Assembly: GCA_963786975.1 (NCBI GenBank)
Contig: CAWBBE010000010.1
Span: forward strand, 248,001-312,000
Direction of reading: 5' to 3'
Source of the DNA: Palsa-506 sp963786975
GTDB taxonomy: Bacteria; Actinomycetota; Actinomycetes; Streptosporangiales; Streptosporangiaceae
DNA: 64,000 nt
The position numbers were made by a program, and so were the translations under genes. The first letter of the stretch is position 1; every line of letters starts with the position of its first letter. This document shows, piece by piece, positions 9,790 to 19,015 of the stretch. The notes beneath the pieces were generated by a model. The model did not search any database, was not told the DNA's origin, and saw nothing but the letters and a program-made list of their open reading frames with translations.

Positions 9790-10494
9790 TTGTTGGTCGT
9801 GGAGCACCGCGTCGCCGGGGTCCTGCTCGCAGCGGGCGCCGGGAGCCGTCTCGGCCAGCCGAAGGCCATCGTCGAGCTCGGCGGTGAGCCGCTGGCCGGC
9901 CGGGGCGTGGCGCTGCTGCGCGACGGCGGTGCGCAGCCGGTCGTGATCGTTACCGGCGCCGTCGCGGTGGACCTGTCCGGAGTGCTGATCGTGCATAATC
10001 CGGACTGGCGCACGGGCATGGGCTCGTCGCTGGCCGCCGGGCTGGCGATGGTCCCTGATGACTGCGGTGCGGCCGTGATCGCCCTGGTCGACCAGCCGCT
10101 GGTCGGGCCGGCCGCGGTCCGGCGGCTTATCGCCGCATACCGGGCGGGCGCCGGTGTCGCCGTCGCGGCCTACGGCGGCGCATGGCGCAACCCGGTCCTG
10201 ATCGCGCGCGAGCACTGGCCGGCAGTCACCGCGCTCGCCGTCGGCGACGCCGGCGCCCGCCCGTTCCTGCGCGCGCGCCCGGAGCTGGTGACGCCGGTTG
10301 AGTGCGGCGACACCGGCAGCGCCGAGGACGTGGACACCCCCGCCGACCTGGCGCGCATCGCTAGCCTGGCCGCGACCGCAGGCCAGGATCAGAGCCAGGC
10401 TCAAGATCATGGCACCGGCGCGGGCCAGTCACCGGAGCCGGGCGCTGGCCCGGATCAGGCCCGGGATCAGGGCCAGCCACCGGATCAGGGCTGA
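9790..10494 (+). CDS. MocA-like molybdenum cofactor nucleotidyltransferase
   Basis: Nucleotidyltransferase of the MobA/MocA type, probably transferring a nucleotide (CMP in MocA) to molybdopterin and so maturing cofactor for xanthine-dehydrogenase-family enzymes such as the one at the window start. Seen: GVLLAAGAGSRLGQPKA (nucleotide-binding loop with its lysine), NPDWRTGMGSSLAAGL, VDQPLV (metal-binding aspartate region), WRNPVLI and DVDTPADL. The body ends near residue 200; a low-complexity Q/D/G/P tail of about 35 residues follows. The start is TTG 9790 or GTG 9799; GGGAG at 9777-9781 favours the former. It converges on the epimerase gene with a 10-base overlap of the 3' ends. Confidence 0.8.
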   Translation: MLVVEHRVAGVLLAAGAGSRLGQPKAIVELGGEPLAGRGVALLRDGGAQPVVIVTGAVAVDLSGVLIVHNPDWRTGMGSSLAAGLAMVPDDCGAAVIALVDQPLVGPAAVRRLIAAYRAGAGVAVAAYGGAWRNPVLIAREHWPAVTALAVGDAGARPFLRARPELVTPVECGDTGSAEDVDTPADLARIASLAATAGQDQSQAQDHGTGAGQSPEPGAGPDQARDQGQPPDQG

Positions 10495-11416
10495 TCCACC
10501 CGGAGGCCCCAGGCGTGCTGCACGCTGCTGCCTGGTTCCAGCCGGATCAGGTCGTGGCCGGTCACGAACGCGTTTGGCGGGCAGGTCATCGGCTCGATCG
10601 CCAGCGCGCTCCTGCGGTGCGGCGGATCCAGCGGATCGCCGGTGAACACCTGTAGCCACCGGTAGCCCTGGCCGGCCCAGAATGAGACGCGCGGCAGGCC
10701 GCGCTGAGCCGGGCCCACGCCCGGCCGTCCGCGTCCCTGGCCAGGCCGGTGAACGCGTGGTCCAGCCGGACGCCGCCGACCCGCCGGCCAGCCCGGAAGT
10801 CATACTCCGTTCCGGTCACGTCCTGCGGCTCCGTGGCGGGTATGCCGCGAGGACCCGGCGCGAGCCACTGCGCCGCAGGCAGCTGCAGCTCGCAGTCATC
10901 GATGCCCGGCGTTCCGGCGGTCAGGTACGGATGACAGCCGGTGCCGAACGGAGCTGTCCGGGTGCCGGCGTTCCGTGCCGTGATGGTCACCTGCAGCCCG
11001 TCGTCGGCAGTCAGCCGGTACTCGGCCGCGAGGTCCAGGCAGAACGGGTAGCCGGCCTGCCCGTACAGCACGTGCCGGAGCAGCACGCGGCTGCCGTCGC
11101 TCTGCTCGGCGTGCCAGCCTGCCCACCGGGTCAGGCCGTGAATCGCGTTGCCCTGGGCCGGCTCGCTCAGATCCAGCTGGCAGTCCATTCCGCCAAACTG
11201 GTAGCGGCCGCCGTCAACCCGGTTCGGCCAGGGCGCAAGCAGCTGGCAGGCAGCGGCCGGCGGCAGTTCGTCGGGTTCGTATTCCGAGCTGACCGGCTTG
11301 CCGCGGTAACTGAGCTGGCGCAGGCCGGCACCGAGTTCGGTCACCGTGGCCCGGTAATCGCCAGCGCTGATCTCGTACTGGGCACCGGTTATTGGTATCG
11401 AGGTCGGGTTTGCCAT
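10485..11416 (-). CDS. Aldose 1-epimerase family protein, frameshifted
   Basis: Cytoplasmic sugar mutarotase-type enzyme interconverting alpha and beta anomers, or a related hexose-6-phosphate epimerase. Seen from ATG 11416: LLAPWPNRVDGGRYQFGG, NAIHGLTRWAGW (first catalytic His region), FGTGCHPYLTAG (second His), DHAFTGL, then in another frame FWAGQGYRWLQVFTG and ALAIEPMTCPPNAF (the usual C-terminal EPMT/PNA motif). The frame changes near 10698-10703; one base restores RLSAALPRVSFW. Total about 310 residues, normal for the family. It diverges from the CoA-transferase. Confidence 0.8.
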
Positions 11417-11792
11417 GTGCCTATCTTGCTGGCCCGGCCGCTGCCTGTCCGGTAGTGCCCGGCCATAAATGCCGGCGGGGCTGCCTGGGAGCGGGGGGAC
11501 CGTCAGCCCCGCCGGCAGTTGCACGATAACTTCCCCGGGCCGGCGTGCGGGCGAAGTTGGCCCAACCCGGTAACAACCGGCACGTCAGGGCAGTCAGGCG
11601 CAAAACCTGCGCGCGTTCCGCGGCGCATCGCCTTGCCAGCACGGCCGCGATGCCTAGAGTCGGCAGCAAGCGACAGGCTCATGGCCCGCACGGACGTGGC
11701 CCGTTGCCCGCAATCAGCACAGCAACCACAGCCGCAGCAGCGGCCGGGCGGCCGCTCGCCCGGGGCTGCGCCGCCGCGAGGAAGGACACCGC
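11417..11792 (+). other. Gene-free divergent intergenic region
   Basis: 376 bases between the starts of the epimerase (minus) and the CoA-transferase (plus). No convincing gene, repeat or hairpin was seen. It must hold both promoters, but no clear -35/-10 pair stands out. Confidence 0.5.
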
Positions 11793-12983
11793 ATGTCAGG
11801 ACCGCTGGCCGGAATCGTCGTACTTGACCTGACCAGGGCACTGGCCGGCCCGCATGCGACGATGCTGCTCGGCGACCTCGGCGCGCGGGTGATAAAGATC
11901 GAGCGTCCTGGGACTGGCGACGAGTCACGGCACTGGGGCCCGCCATTCGTGACCGCCGCGGGCCGGGCCAGCCCCGATGGCGGCGCTGGCCAGCACGGCG
12001 TCGGCACCTACTTCTTGTCCTGCAACCGGAACAAGGAGTCGGTGACCTGCGACCTGGCCGGCGACGAGGGCAAGGACCTGCTGCGGCGGCTGGTGACCCG
12101 CTGCGACGTGCTGGTGGAGAACTTCCGCCCCGGCGTGCTCGACCGGCTCGGCTTCTCCGGCCGGCGGCTGCACGAGCTGAACCCGCGGCTGGTCATCTGC
12201 TCCATCACCGGGTTCGGGCATGACGGGCCGGAAGGATCACGTCCCGGCTACGACCAGATCGTGCAGGGCGAGGCGGGGCTGATGAGCGTCACCGGTGCGG
12301 ATCCGGGCCACCCCGTCAAGGCCGGGCTGTCCATCGCGGATGTGCTGGCCGGCGTCAACGCGGCGCTCGGCATCGTCGCGGCGCTGCACGAGCGGGCGGC
12401 CACCGGCCTCGGCCAGGTCGTCCGAACATCGCTGCTCGCCTCCATGGTCGGCGCGCACGCATTCCAGGGCACCCGCTGGACCGTCGCCGGGGACGTGCCG
12501 TCCGCGACCGGAAACCATCATCCGTCGATCGCTCCGTACGGTGCATTCAGGTGCGCCGACGGCATGATCCAGGTGGCTGCCGCGAACGAGGGCCAATGGC
12601 AGCGCTTCGCCGCCGTCGTCGGCCTCGACCCGGCTGACCCGCGATTTGCCGACAACCGGCTCCGGGTTACCCGCCTCGGCGAGCTGATTGCCGAGATCGA
12701 GCAGGCACTGGCGCAGGCGGGCCGCGCGCACTGGCTTGAGCTGCTTGGCCGGGCAGGCGTTCCGGCCGGATCCATCCGGACGATCGACGAGGTCTATCGG
12801 TGGGAACAGACGCGGTCACAGGGCCTCGTCATCTCGGTGGATCATCCGGTGCTCGGCGAGATCGAGCTGCCCGGGCCGTCGCTGCGCTTTGACGGTGCGC
12901 CGCCACGCGAGCATGCCGCGCCGCCAGAACTCGGGCAGCACGACGCAGCCGTGCGGGCCTGGCTCGACGAGGAGATCAGCTAA
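11793..12983 (+). CDS. CaiB/BaiF (class III) CoA-transferase
   Basis: Class III CoA-transferase moving CoA between carboxylic acids in the cytoplasm; the actual acyl substrates cannot be told from sequence. Length is 396 residues, normal for the family. Seen: GIVVLDLTRALAGPHATMLLGDLGA at the N-terminus, VIKIERPGTGDESR, LRRLVTRCDVLVENFRPG, the probable catalytic aspartate in GYDQIVQGEAGLMSVTG near residue 155, PVKAGLSIADVLAG, and RAGVPAGSIRTIDEV near the end. GGAAGG just upstream of ATG 11793 fits a ribosome site. It stands alone, with no linked acyl-CoA dehydrogenase. Confidence 0.88.
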   Translation: MSGPLAGIVVLDLTRALAGPHATMLLGDLGARVIKIERPGTGDESRHWGPPFVTAAGRASPDGGAGQHGVGTYFLSCNRNKESVTCDLAGDEGKDLLRRLVTRCDVLVENFRPGVLDRLGFSGRRLHELNPRLVICSITGFGHDGPEGSRPGYDQIVQGEAGLMSVTGADPGHPVKAGLSIADVLAGVNAALGIVAALHERAATGLGQVVRTSLLASMVGAHAFQGTRWTVAGDVPSATGNHHPSIAPYGAFRCADGMIQVAAANEGQWQRFAAVVGLDPADPRFADNRLRVTRLGELIAEIEQALAQAGRAHWLELLGRAGVPAGSIRTIDEVYRWEQTRSQGLVISVDHPVLGEIELPGPSLRFDGAPPREHAAPPELGQHDAAVRAWLDEEIS

Positions 12984-13348
12984 CCGGGCCGGCCGGGCGC
13001 CCGCGTCCGCCAGTGCGGCAGCAGGCCGGCCAGGTGCACCGGCCTGGCACTGGTCCGGGCAGGGTGCCCGCGGCCGTGACCGGCTCCGGCCGCGGCCGAC
13101 GCTGCCGGGATCGGCGGCGGCACCCACCGCAGCACCTGCCGCCCGGTGAACGCCATCACCACCCCCGCTGCCATCAGGCAGATCGCGACGGCGTTGAGCC
13201 AGGATGTCTTGCTGTGCCTGCGCTTGCGCCTATGCACGGCACGCCGCCTGTTCCGGCCGCCGCGCGGCCCGCCCGCGCAAGTTAACTCGCATGTACATCC
13301 CTGCTTACGGTGCTGCGAATCCACTACGGAATTCATTCCCCGCGGCAC
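12980..13348 (-). CDS. Possible small single-span membrane protein
   Basis: A frame of up to 122 residues whose middle, KTSWLNAVAICLMAAGVVMAFTG, is a good membrane span preceded by a strongly basic stretch (HRRKRRHSK) and followed by RQVLRWVPPPIPA. The rest is low complexity. The first 35 residues look non-coding, so the true start is probably downstream, for example near the basic stretch. It overlaps the 3' end of the CoA-transferase by four bases. No family was recognised. Confidence 0.35.
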   Translation of the reverse strand: MPRGMNSVVDSQHRKQGCTCELTCAGGPRGGRNRRRAVHRRKRRHSKTSWLNAVAICLMAAGVVMAFTGRQVLRWVPPPIPAASAAAGAGHGRGHPARTSARPVHLAGLLPHWRTRAPGRPG

Positions 13349-13707
13349 CGTAATTAAGCGGCCCGGGCGAATTAACGTGAATCGCGTCGATAGTCCCCGA
13401 ATTGCTCGGATAGCACCCCGGCTGCGGCACTATCTTAATGACCAGCCGGTATAATAAAGTGCCACCCGGATTTGGTAGCGCGTGCGTTGCGCAACGCCGA
13501 CGGGAAACTCCGCGGCGACTGGCCAGCCTTCATCACCAGCAGGTCACCTGGTCAGCAACGCGCTGGATCGCCCGATTGCGCGCCTTCAAGGGCGCCCGTT
13601 CGCGCGATCCACCACCTTACGGCGGCAGTCCGGGCGAGCCACGAGTTTGCCCGCCCGGGAGTTTCCGGGCCCGATCCTGAATTGCCGGATCCGGCTGGTG
13701 CGCCCGG
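13349..13707 (+). other. Gene-free region with locally lower GC
   Basis: About 360 bases between the possible small membrane gene and the end of protein B. The left part (about 13270-13460) is unusually AT-rich for this window (attcattcc, gtaattaag, gaattaacg), suggesting promoter or regulatory DNA. No gene or structured repeat was seen. Confidence 0.4.
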
Positions 13708-15416
13708 TTACCGGTGCGGCACGAGCAGTCCGGTGCGGACTGCTTCGGCCGCGAGCACGCCGAATAGGTAGAAATAGGCCGACTCTTCGTCCTCGAATAC
13801 CCGCACTTCGTGCCTGGCCCCGCCCGCGGCGCTGAAAACTTCGTACCCGGTGGCGGTCTCGATCAGGCAGAGCGCTCCGTCGACTTCCTCGCCGACCGCG
13901 TATGCGGCGGCCGGGATAGCCGCGAGCGACGCGAGTTCGATGAAGATTCCCTGCGTTGCCACCCGGGATCGGGCTGATCTGCGCCGGCGCGGGGCAACTG
14001 GCGCCGGAGTACCCAGCGCGGGCCGGTCCGGTGCGGGCCGGTCCGGCGCGGCCGGCCGGTCCAGCGCGACGGGGAAGGTGGATGAGGCCGGCCTGCCGGA
14101 CCCGATGGCCGGCGCCGCCGGGGCCAGCAGATCCGGTGCCGGGGCGGCCGCCGGCGGCGCTTCCTGCGTCTCCGGGGCATCGCCAGTCGCTGCCGGTGCC
14201 GGCGAGGTCAGCGGTGCCGGCGACGCCAGCGGCGCCGGCGAGATCGATGGTGGCCGGGGAGCCTGCGGTGAATGCGAGGTCCGCGGTGCTTGCGGGGTCA
14301 GCGGGCTGTGCTTGGGCAGCGCCGCAGCGGACGCCGCGCGCAGCGCGGCCGCCTCCAGCGGCAGCGGCGGTTCGGTGGCCGGCGGGACGACGGTGAAGCC
14401 GGGAGACGGCAGGTCGGGGGACGCCGGGCGCGGCCGGCCTGGCGATGAGGACGGCCGGCCGGGCGATGAGACCGGTCCGGCATCGGACGAAACCGGCGCA
14501 GCCAGCGGCCAGCCAGAGTCCTGGTACCGAATTCGGCGGTAACTGGCCCGTAGTCCGCCGCCGAGGATCCAAGGTCCGCTTCCGGCGAGCCGTAGCCGGC
14601 CGGCGCCCGGGACCCGCGATCCGCCGCCGGTAGCCCGGAAGCGCCCGGCATGGATCGGTTGCCGGCCGCCGGGGATCCGGTACCGCCCGCCGGGGAGCCT
14701 TGACCGCCCGCCGGGGAGCCTTGACCGCCCGCGGGGGAGCCTTGACCGCCCGCGGGGGAGCCTTGACCAGCCACCGGAAACCCGTTGCCGGCTGCCGGAG
14801 TTCCGTAGTCCGCTGCGGCCATCCGATAGCCGGCCTCGGCGGCCCCGGGGGTGGCACCCGCTCCGGCGTCCGGGGCCGGAGTCCGGTGACCGGCCGCAGC
14901 GGCGCCGTAGGCGGCCGGGGCCGGCTTGTAATCCCCGGTGAGCGGTCCGAAGTCGGCCGTGGCCGGCCCGGAGTCAGCGTCGGCCGGGCGGGATCCGGCC
15001 GCGGCCCGCCAGTAGCCGCCCGCCGGCGGCTGCTCCGGGTAGTCGAAGCGCTCCTCGGTGACATCGGTCACCTCGTCCCGCGGCGTGACCAGCTCGAACA
15101 CGCCGCGGTCCACCTGCCAGTAGCCGAGTTGCAGCGCCTGGTAGGCGTCGTGTCCCAGGTAGGCGATGTGCAGCCGCTCGCCGAGATCGTCGAGCACCAG
15201 GCAGCGCTGGCCCCGGTACCGGCCCGTCGGCCGGGATTCCCAGAGCGCCTGCACGTCCTGCATCCGCAGTTGCTTGCGCCAGTGCCCGGTGGCCGGCTCG
15301 AAGCCCAGGTCCCCCGGCGGCGGGCAGGCAGCGAACAGGACGACATCGCCGTCGGACGGCCCGATGCCGGCCTCGTAGGGGACGCCCTGGTAGGTCGCCA
15401 TCAGCCGGTAACGCAT
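13708..15416 (-). CDS. Uncharacterised two-domain protein B with repeat linker, frameshifted
   Basis: Starts MRYRLMATYQGVPYEAGIG. About 130 N-terminal residues form a compact conserved-looking domain (SDGDVVLFAACPPP, RCLVLDDLGERLHIAYLG, LGYWQVDRGVFELVTP). A long Ala/Gly/Pro/Ser linker with GQGSPAG repeats follows, then a C-terminal domain of about 85 residues (GIFIELASLAAIPAAAYAVG, EVRVFEDEESAYFYLFG, GLLVPHR). The halves are in different frames; the break is near 14525 around TAEFG/YQDSGW, and reading across it gives an uninterrupted proline-rich linker into the C-terminal domain, about 570 residues in all. No signal peptide or membrane span is seen. It lies next to protein A on the same strand. 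The function is unknown. Confidence 0.6.
14695..14778 (-). repeat. Four tandem 21-bp units inside protein B
   Basis: Four consecutive 21-bp copies (GAGCCTTGACCGCCCGCCGGG and variants) encode the heptapeptide GQGSPAG on the minus strand, within the linker of protein B. Confidence 0.85.
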
Positions 15417-15419
15417 GCC

Positions 15420-15858
15420 TCAGAATCCCTCCGGACGGGCGCAGCCATACCTGGCCGTCGAACCGGGCGATGAATTCTTCCGCGCCCCGGGTGATGCGGT
15501 ACATCTCGGTGCCGACCGGCACCGGGATCGGATCGGTGAAGTACTCAGCGACCCGGCGCGCCAGCGACGACGTGAAGCCAATTCCGGTGAACGGCGGCTT
15601 GGCGCGCCAGTCGCCGCCGTTTTCCGGTGAGTACGGAATCTGGTAGGAGCCCACGGCCACCGCGCTCCAGCGCAGGACGTACACCTCCGGGAGATCCGGC
15701 GTGAAGCCAAATCCGTCATACCGGAGGTCGAGCGCGTCATAGAACTCAGCGGGGTCATCGAAGGTGGTGTCCTGTACCCGGTAGACGAAACCGGCGATCA
15801 CCGAGCGCCGGCCGGTCAGATACGGCTCCACCAGCCGGGGCGGGATCGCCTTCTGCAT
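15420..15858 (-). CDS. Uncharacterised conserved protein A
   Basis: About 145 residues from ATG 15858: MQKAIPPRLVEPYLTGRRS, IAGFVYRVQDTTF, LPEVYVLRWSAVAVGSYQIPYS, FTGIGFTSSLARRVAEYFTD, GTEMYRITRGAEEFIARFDG, WLRP. The likely natural end is PEGF followed by a stop at 15420-15422, which needs one indel near 15432; without it the frame runs out of phase into protein B. No signal peptide or membrane span is seen. Four bases separate its inferred stop from the protein B start, so the pair is probably one operon. I did not recognise a characterised family. Confidence 0.55.
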
Positions 15859-16135
15859 CAGCGTACCCGGCCGGATGGGCCTGGATCCTGGTGCTACCTC
15901 GCGCACGCGCTCCCCAAGGGCAGACTCCGATGCAGTCCCAAGAGACTCTCATATCGGGAAATACGTCCTCAACTGCTTCGGCTTACTGGCCAGCCCAAAC
16001 ACGCCGGGCGATGGGCCCGCCCGGGCAGCGCGCCGTTGCCGCCCGCCGTTGCTGCTGCCCGCCGTTGCCGCCGCGCGCCGCCCGCCGCCGCTGCCGCTGC
16101 CGGAGCTACCGCGCCGGCCGAACTACAGTGGGCCA

Positions 16136-16911
16136 GTGCCTGACCTGAGCAGCGGGGACAGCCGCTTCGCGGCCGACGACGGATCGCCCGACCCGGACGT
16201 GGCCGCCGCGCTCGCCGCGTTCGCTTCGGGTACAGGCACTGAGCATGCTGCGCTGACCGTGCTCGCCCGCGCCCGGCTGTTGGTCCCCGTCGTCGCTGCT
16301 CCGGCCGGGCACCCCGGCCCCGGCCCGGCCGGGCACCCCGGCCCCGGCCCGGCCAGGCCGGGCCGGGCTCCCTGGCAAGCTGCGCCGGGCGGCGCGGAGA
16401 AGGCCAGCGAGATGAGCATTCCTACCCTGGTCGGGCAGGATGGCCGCCCCGCTGTCCCGGCGTTCAGCTGCCTCGCCGCCCTGGTCAGGTGGCAGCCGGC
16501 CGCCCGCCCGGTACCCGTCGAGGCGGCCCGGGTATGGCAGGCCGCGGTGGCCGGCTCCAGCGCCGTGGTGCTCGACATCGCCGGCCCGGTACCGGTCGCG
16601 ATCGACGGCGCCCGGCTGGCCGCACTGGCCAGCGGTCAGCCTGTCCCGCTGCCGCATGAGGATCCCGACGTGCTCGCCGAGGTGACCCGCGCGCTGGCCG
16701 GTCAGCAGGCGATCAGCGCCGCCCGGCTGCGGCCCGGCGGCGCCGGCGGCGACCTGACCGTCGAGCTTGTCATCTCGCCGGATTGCAGGCCGGCCCCGCC
16801 GACCTGGCCGCCGCCGCCGCGGCCGCGATCATGGCCAGGCTCGGCAGCAGGCTGCGCAGCGGAATCCAGCTCGCGATCAGCCCGCCGTCAGGGCAATCAC
16901 GGCCGGTTTGA
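16136..16911 (+). CDS. SseB family protein, frameshifted
   Basis: The actinobacterial SseB-N family is cytoplasmic with no settled function. Starting from GTG 16136 (VPDLSSGDSRF), the body shows TEHAALTVLARARLLVPVV, a proline/glycine repeat (GHPGPGPA twice), KASEMSIPTLVGQDGRPAVPAF, ARPVPVEAARVWQAAV, VVLDIAGPVPVAIDG and DLTVELVISPDC. The expected end (GPADLAAAAAAAIMARLGSRL to QSRPV) is in another frame; the break is near 16785-16797 in a GGCCGGCC run. Total about 258 residues, usual for the family. It diverges from protein A across about 277 bases with short CCGTTGC-type repeats. Confidence 0.75.
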
Positions 16912-17273
16912 ACGGGCCGCCCGGCCCGGCCGACGCTGCTTTAGCCCGTCCGGCCGCGGCGCTGGCGCCCGGGTCAGCCAGGCCACGCCGGCCAGTGCGG
17001 ATCTGGCTGGCCGGCGGCTGCGAAATCCCGGCTGCCGGGTGCGAATCTCGGGTACCCGGGTGCGGATCCGGCTGGCCGGCGGCTGCGAAATCCCGGCTGC
17101 CGGGTGCGAATCTCGGGTACCGGGTGCGGATTTGCCTGGCCGCCGGCAGCAAGTGTTGCTATCCGTTGAAATATTAATCGGTAAGTTAATTATTGACGGG
17201 CGGGCCCGGTGCGGTCCGCCTGGCAACGCGCCGTCGGACGAGGCAGGACGGTCCGCGTGGGAGGATCTCCCTC
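16912..17273 (+). other. aroC upstream region
   Basis: 362 bases with no gene. It contains a 64/65-bp tandem duplication, then an AT-rich patch at about 17150-17200 (gaaatattaatcgg, taagttaattattg) that stands out against the background and probably holds the aro operon promoter. GGGAGG at 17259-17264 is the aroC ribosome site. Confidence 0.55.
16999..17127 (+). repeat. Two tandem 64/65-bp copies
   Basis: Copy 1 is 16999-17063 and copy 2 is 17064-17127, nearly identical (GGATCTGGCTGG versus GGATCCGGCTGG starts, and one base lost in GGGTACC). A third copy begins at 17128 and decays after about 15 bases. It is non-coding and upstream of aroC. Confidence 0.85.
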
Positions 17274-18452
17274 ATGCTGCGCTGGCTTACCGCGGGAGAA
17301 TCGCATGGCCGGGCGCTCGTCGCGATCTGCGAGGGGCTGCCCGCCGGAGTGCGGGTCACGACGCCCGACATCGCCGCGGCGCTGGCCAGGCGGCGGGCCG
17401 GATACGGCCGCGGGGCCCGGATGAAGTTCGAGCAGGACGCGGCCGAGATCACCGGCGGCGTGCGGCATGGCAGCACGCTGGGCGGCCCGGTCACGATCCG
17501 GGTGGCCAACTCCGAGTGGCCGAAGTGGGACGTGGTGATGTCAGCTGACCCGGTGGACCCGGCCGGGCTCGCTGAGCTGGCCCGGGCCGCGCCGCTGACC
17601 AGGCCCCGCCCCGGTCACGCGGACCTGGCGGGCATGCAGAAGTACGGCCACGACGACGCCCGTCCGGTGCTGGAGCGGGCCAGCGCGCGGGAAACCGCCG
17701 CACGGGTAGCGGTCGGCGAGCTCGCCCGCCGGTTCCTGCAGCAGATCATCGGCGCCCAGATCGTCAGTCACGTCGTGTCCATCGGCCCGGTCAGGGCCCC
17801 GGACGGGGTCATGCCCGGCCCGGCCGACGCCGCCCGGGTGGACAGCGACCCGGTGCGCTGCCTGGATCCGGCGGCCAGCGCCGCGATGCAGGCCGAGATC
17901 GACGCGGCCCGCAAGGACGGTGACACGCTCGGCGGGGTCGTCGAGGTGCTCTGCTACGGGCTGCCGCCGGGCCTCGGCAGTTACGTGCACTGGGACCGGC
18001 GGCTCGACGGCAGGCTCGCCGCGGCGCTGATGAGCATCCATGCGATCAAGGGCATCGAGGTCGGCGACGGATTCGCGACCGCCCGGCGGCGCGGGTCCGT
18101 GGCCCACGACGAGATCGGCGGCGTCCCGGGCGGGATCCGCAGGCGCACGAACCGGGCCGGCGGGATCGAGGGCGGCATGAGCACCGGCGAGGTGATCAGG
18201 CTGCGCGCGGCGATGAAGCCGATCTCTACCGTGCCCAGGGCGCTGGCTACCGTGGACGTGCGCACCGGCGAGCCCGCGAAGGCGATCAACCAGCGCAGCG
18301 ATGTCACCGCCGTGCCCGCCGCGGGCGTGGTCGCCGAGGCGATGGCGGCGCTGGTGCTCGCGGACGCGGCGATCGAGAAGTTCGGCGGTGACTCGGCCGC
18401 CGAGACAGCGCGCAACCTGCGCGGCTATCTGGAGACGCTGGTGATCTCATGA
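17274..18452 (+). CDS. aroC: Chorismate synthase
   Basis: Last step of the shikimate pathway: FMN-dependent elimination of phosphate from EPSP to give chorismate, in the cytoplasm. Length is 392 residues, normal. Seen: LRWLTAGESHGRALVAICEGLPAG at the start (signature with the catalytic His), RRRAGYGRGARMKFEQDAAEI, LTRPRPGHADLAGMQKYGHDD, RASARETAARVAVGELARRF, HAIKGIEVGDGF and RTNRAGGIEGGMSTGE. ATG 17274 has GGGAGG nine bases upstream; an in-frame upstream start at 17193 lacks both a ribosome site and family similarity. It overlaps aroK by ATGA, so the two are translationally coupled. Confidence 0.97.
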   Translation: MLRWLTAGESHGRALVAICEGLPAGVRVTTPDIAAALARRRAGYGRGARMKFEQDAAEITGGVRHGSTLGGPVTIRVANSEWPKWDVVMSADPVDPAGLAELARAAPLTRPRPGHADLAGMQKYGHDDARPVLERASARETAARVAVGELARRFLQQIIGAQIVSHVVSIGPVRAPDGVMPGPADAARVDSDPVRCLDPAASAAMQAEIDAARKDGDTLGGVVEVLCYGLPPGLGSYVHWDRRLDGRLAAALMSIHAIKGIEVGDGFATARRRGSVAHDEIGGVPGGIRRRTNRAGGIEGGMSTGEVIRLRAAMKPISTVPRALATVDVRTGEPAKAINQRSDVTAVPAAGVVAEAMAALVLADAAIEKFGGDSAAETARNLRGYLETLVIS

Positions 18453-19015
18453 CGGATCCATCCGGGACGGCCGGCCCCGGGACGGCGCGCAAGGTGAGCG
18501 GTCCGGCCGCGATCCTGATCGGCCCGCCGGGCGCGGGCAAGTCGACGGTGGGCCCGCTGCTCGCCGGGCTGCTCGGCGTTGCCTTCCTCGATACCGACAG
18601 CGTGATCGAGGAAGCGGCCGGCAAGCCGGTCGGGGACATCTTCATCGACGACGGCGAGCCGTCCTTCCGTGCGCTTGAGCGTGACGCGGTGGCCCGCGGC
18701 ATCGCCACGCATCCGGGCGTGCTCGGCCTCGGCGGCGGTGCCGTGCTCGATCCCGGCACCCGGCGGCTGCTGGCCGGCCAGCGGGTGGTCTACCTGGAAA
18801 CCGGTTTCGCCGCGGCAGCGAAGCGGGTCGGCCTGAACAGCGCGCGGCCGCTGCTGCTCGGCAATCCGCGGGCGCAGCTGAAGGCGCTCCTTGACCAGCG
18901 GCTGCCGGTCTATGCCGGGCTGGCCTGGCGCACGGTCGGCACCGACAGCCGGTCCCCGGCACAGGTGGCGGACGAGATCGCCCGCCAGCTCGGCCGCCCG
19001 GAGGCCGGCCAGTGA
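18449..19015 (+). CDS. aroK: Shikimate kinase
   Basis: Phosphorylates shikimate with ATP. Length 188 residues. Seen: AILIGPPGAGKSTVGPLLAG (Walker A), FLDTDSVIEE (shikimate-binding Asp), SFRALERDAV, LGLGGGAVLD (GGG shikimate loop), and RPLLLGNPRAQLKALLDQRLPVY (lid and adenine region). About 18 N-terminal residues before the kinase core are Gly/Pro-rich and probably disordered. Both ends overlap neighbours: ATGA with aroC and GTGA with aroB. Confidence 0.95.
   Translation: MTDPSGTAGPGTARKVSGPAAILIGPPGAGKSTVGPLLAGLLGVAFLDTDSVIEEAAGKPVGDIFIDDGEPSFRALERDAVARGIATHPGVLGLGGGAVLDPGTRRLLAGQRVVYLETGFAAAAKRVGLNSARPLLLGNPRAQLKALLDQRLPVYAGLAWRTVGTDSRSPAQVADEIARQLGRPEAGQ

Noticed and set aside
15875..16135. 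N-terminal extension of the SseB frame upstream of GTG 16136
   Set aside because: The extension is low-complexity Pro/Arg text covering the divergent promoter region; family similarity starts after the GTG.
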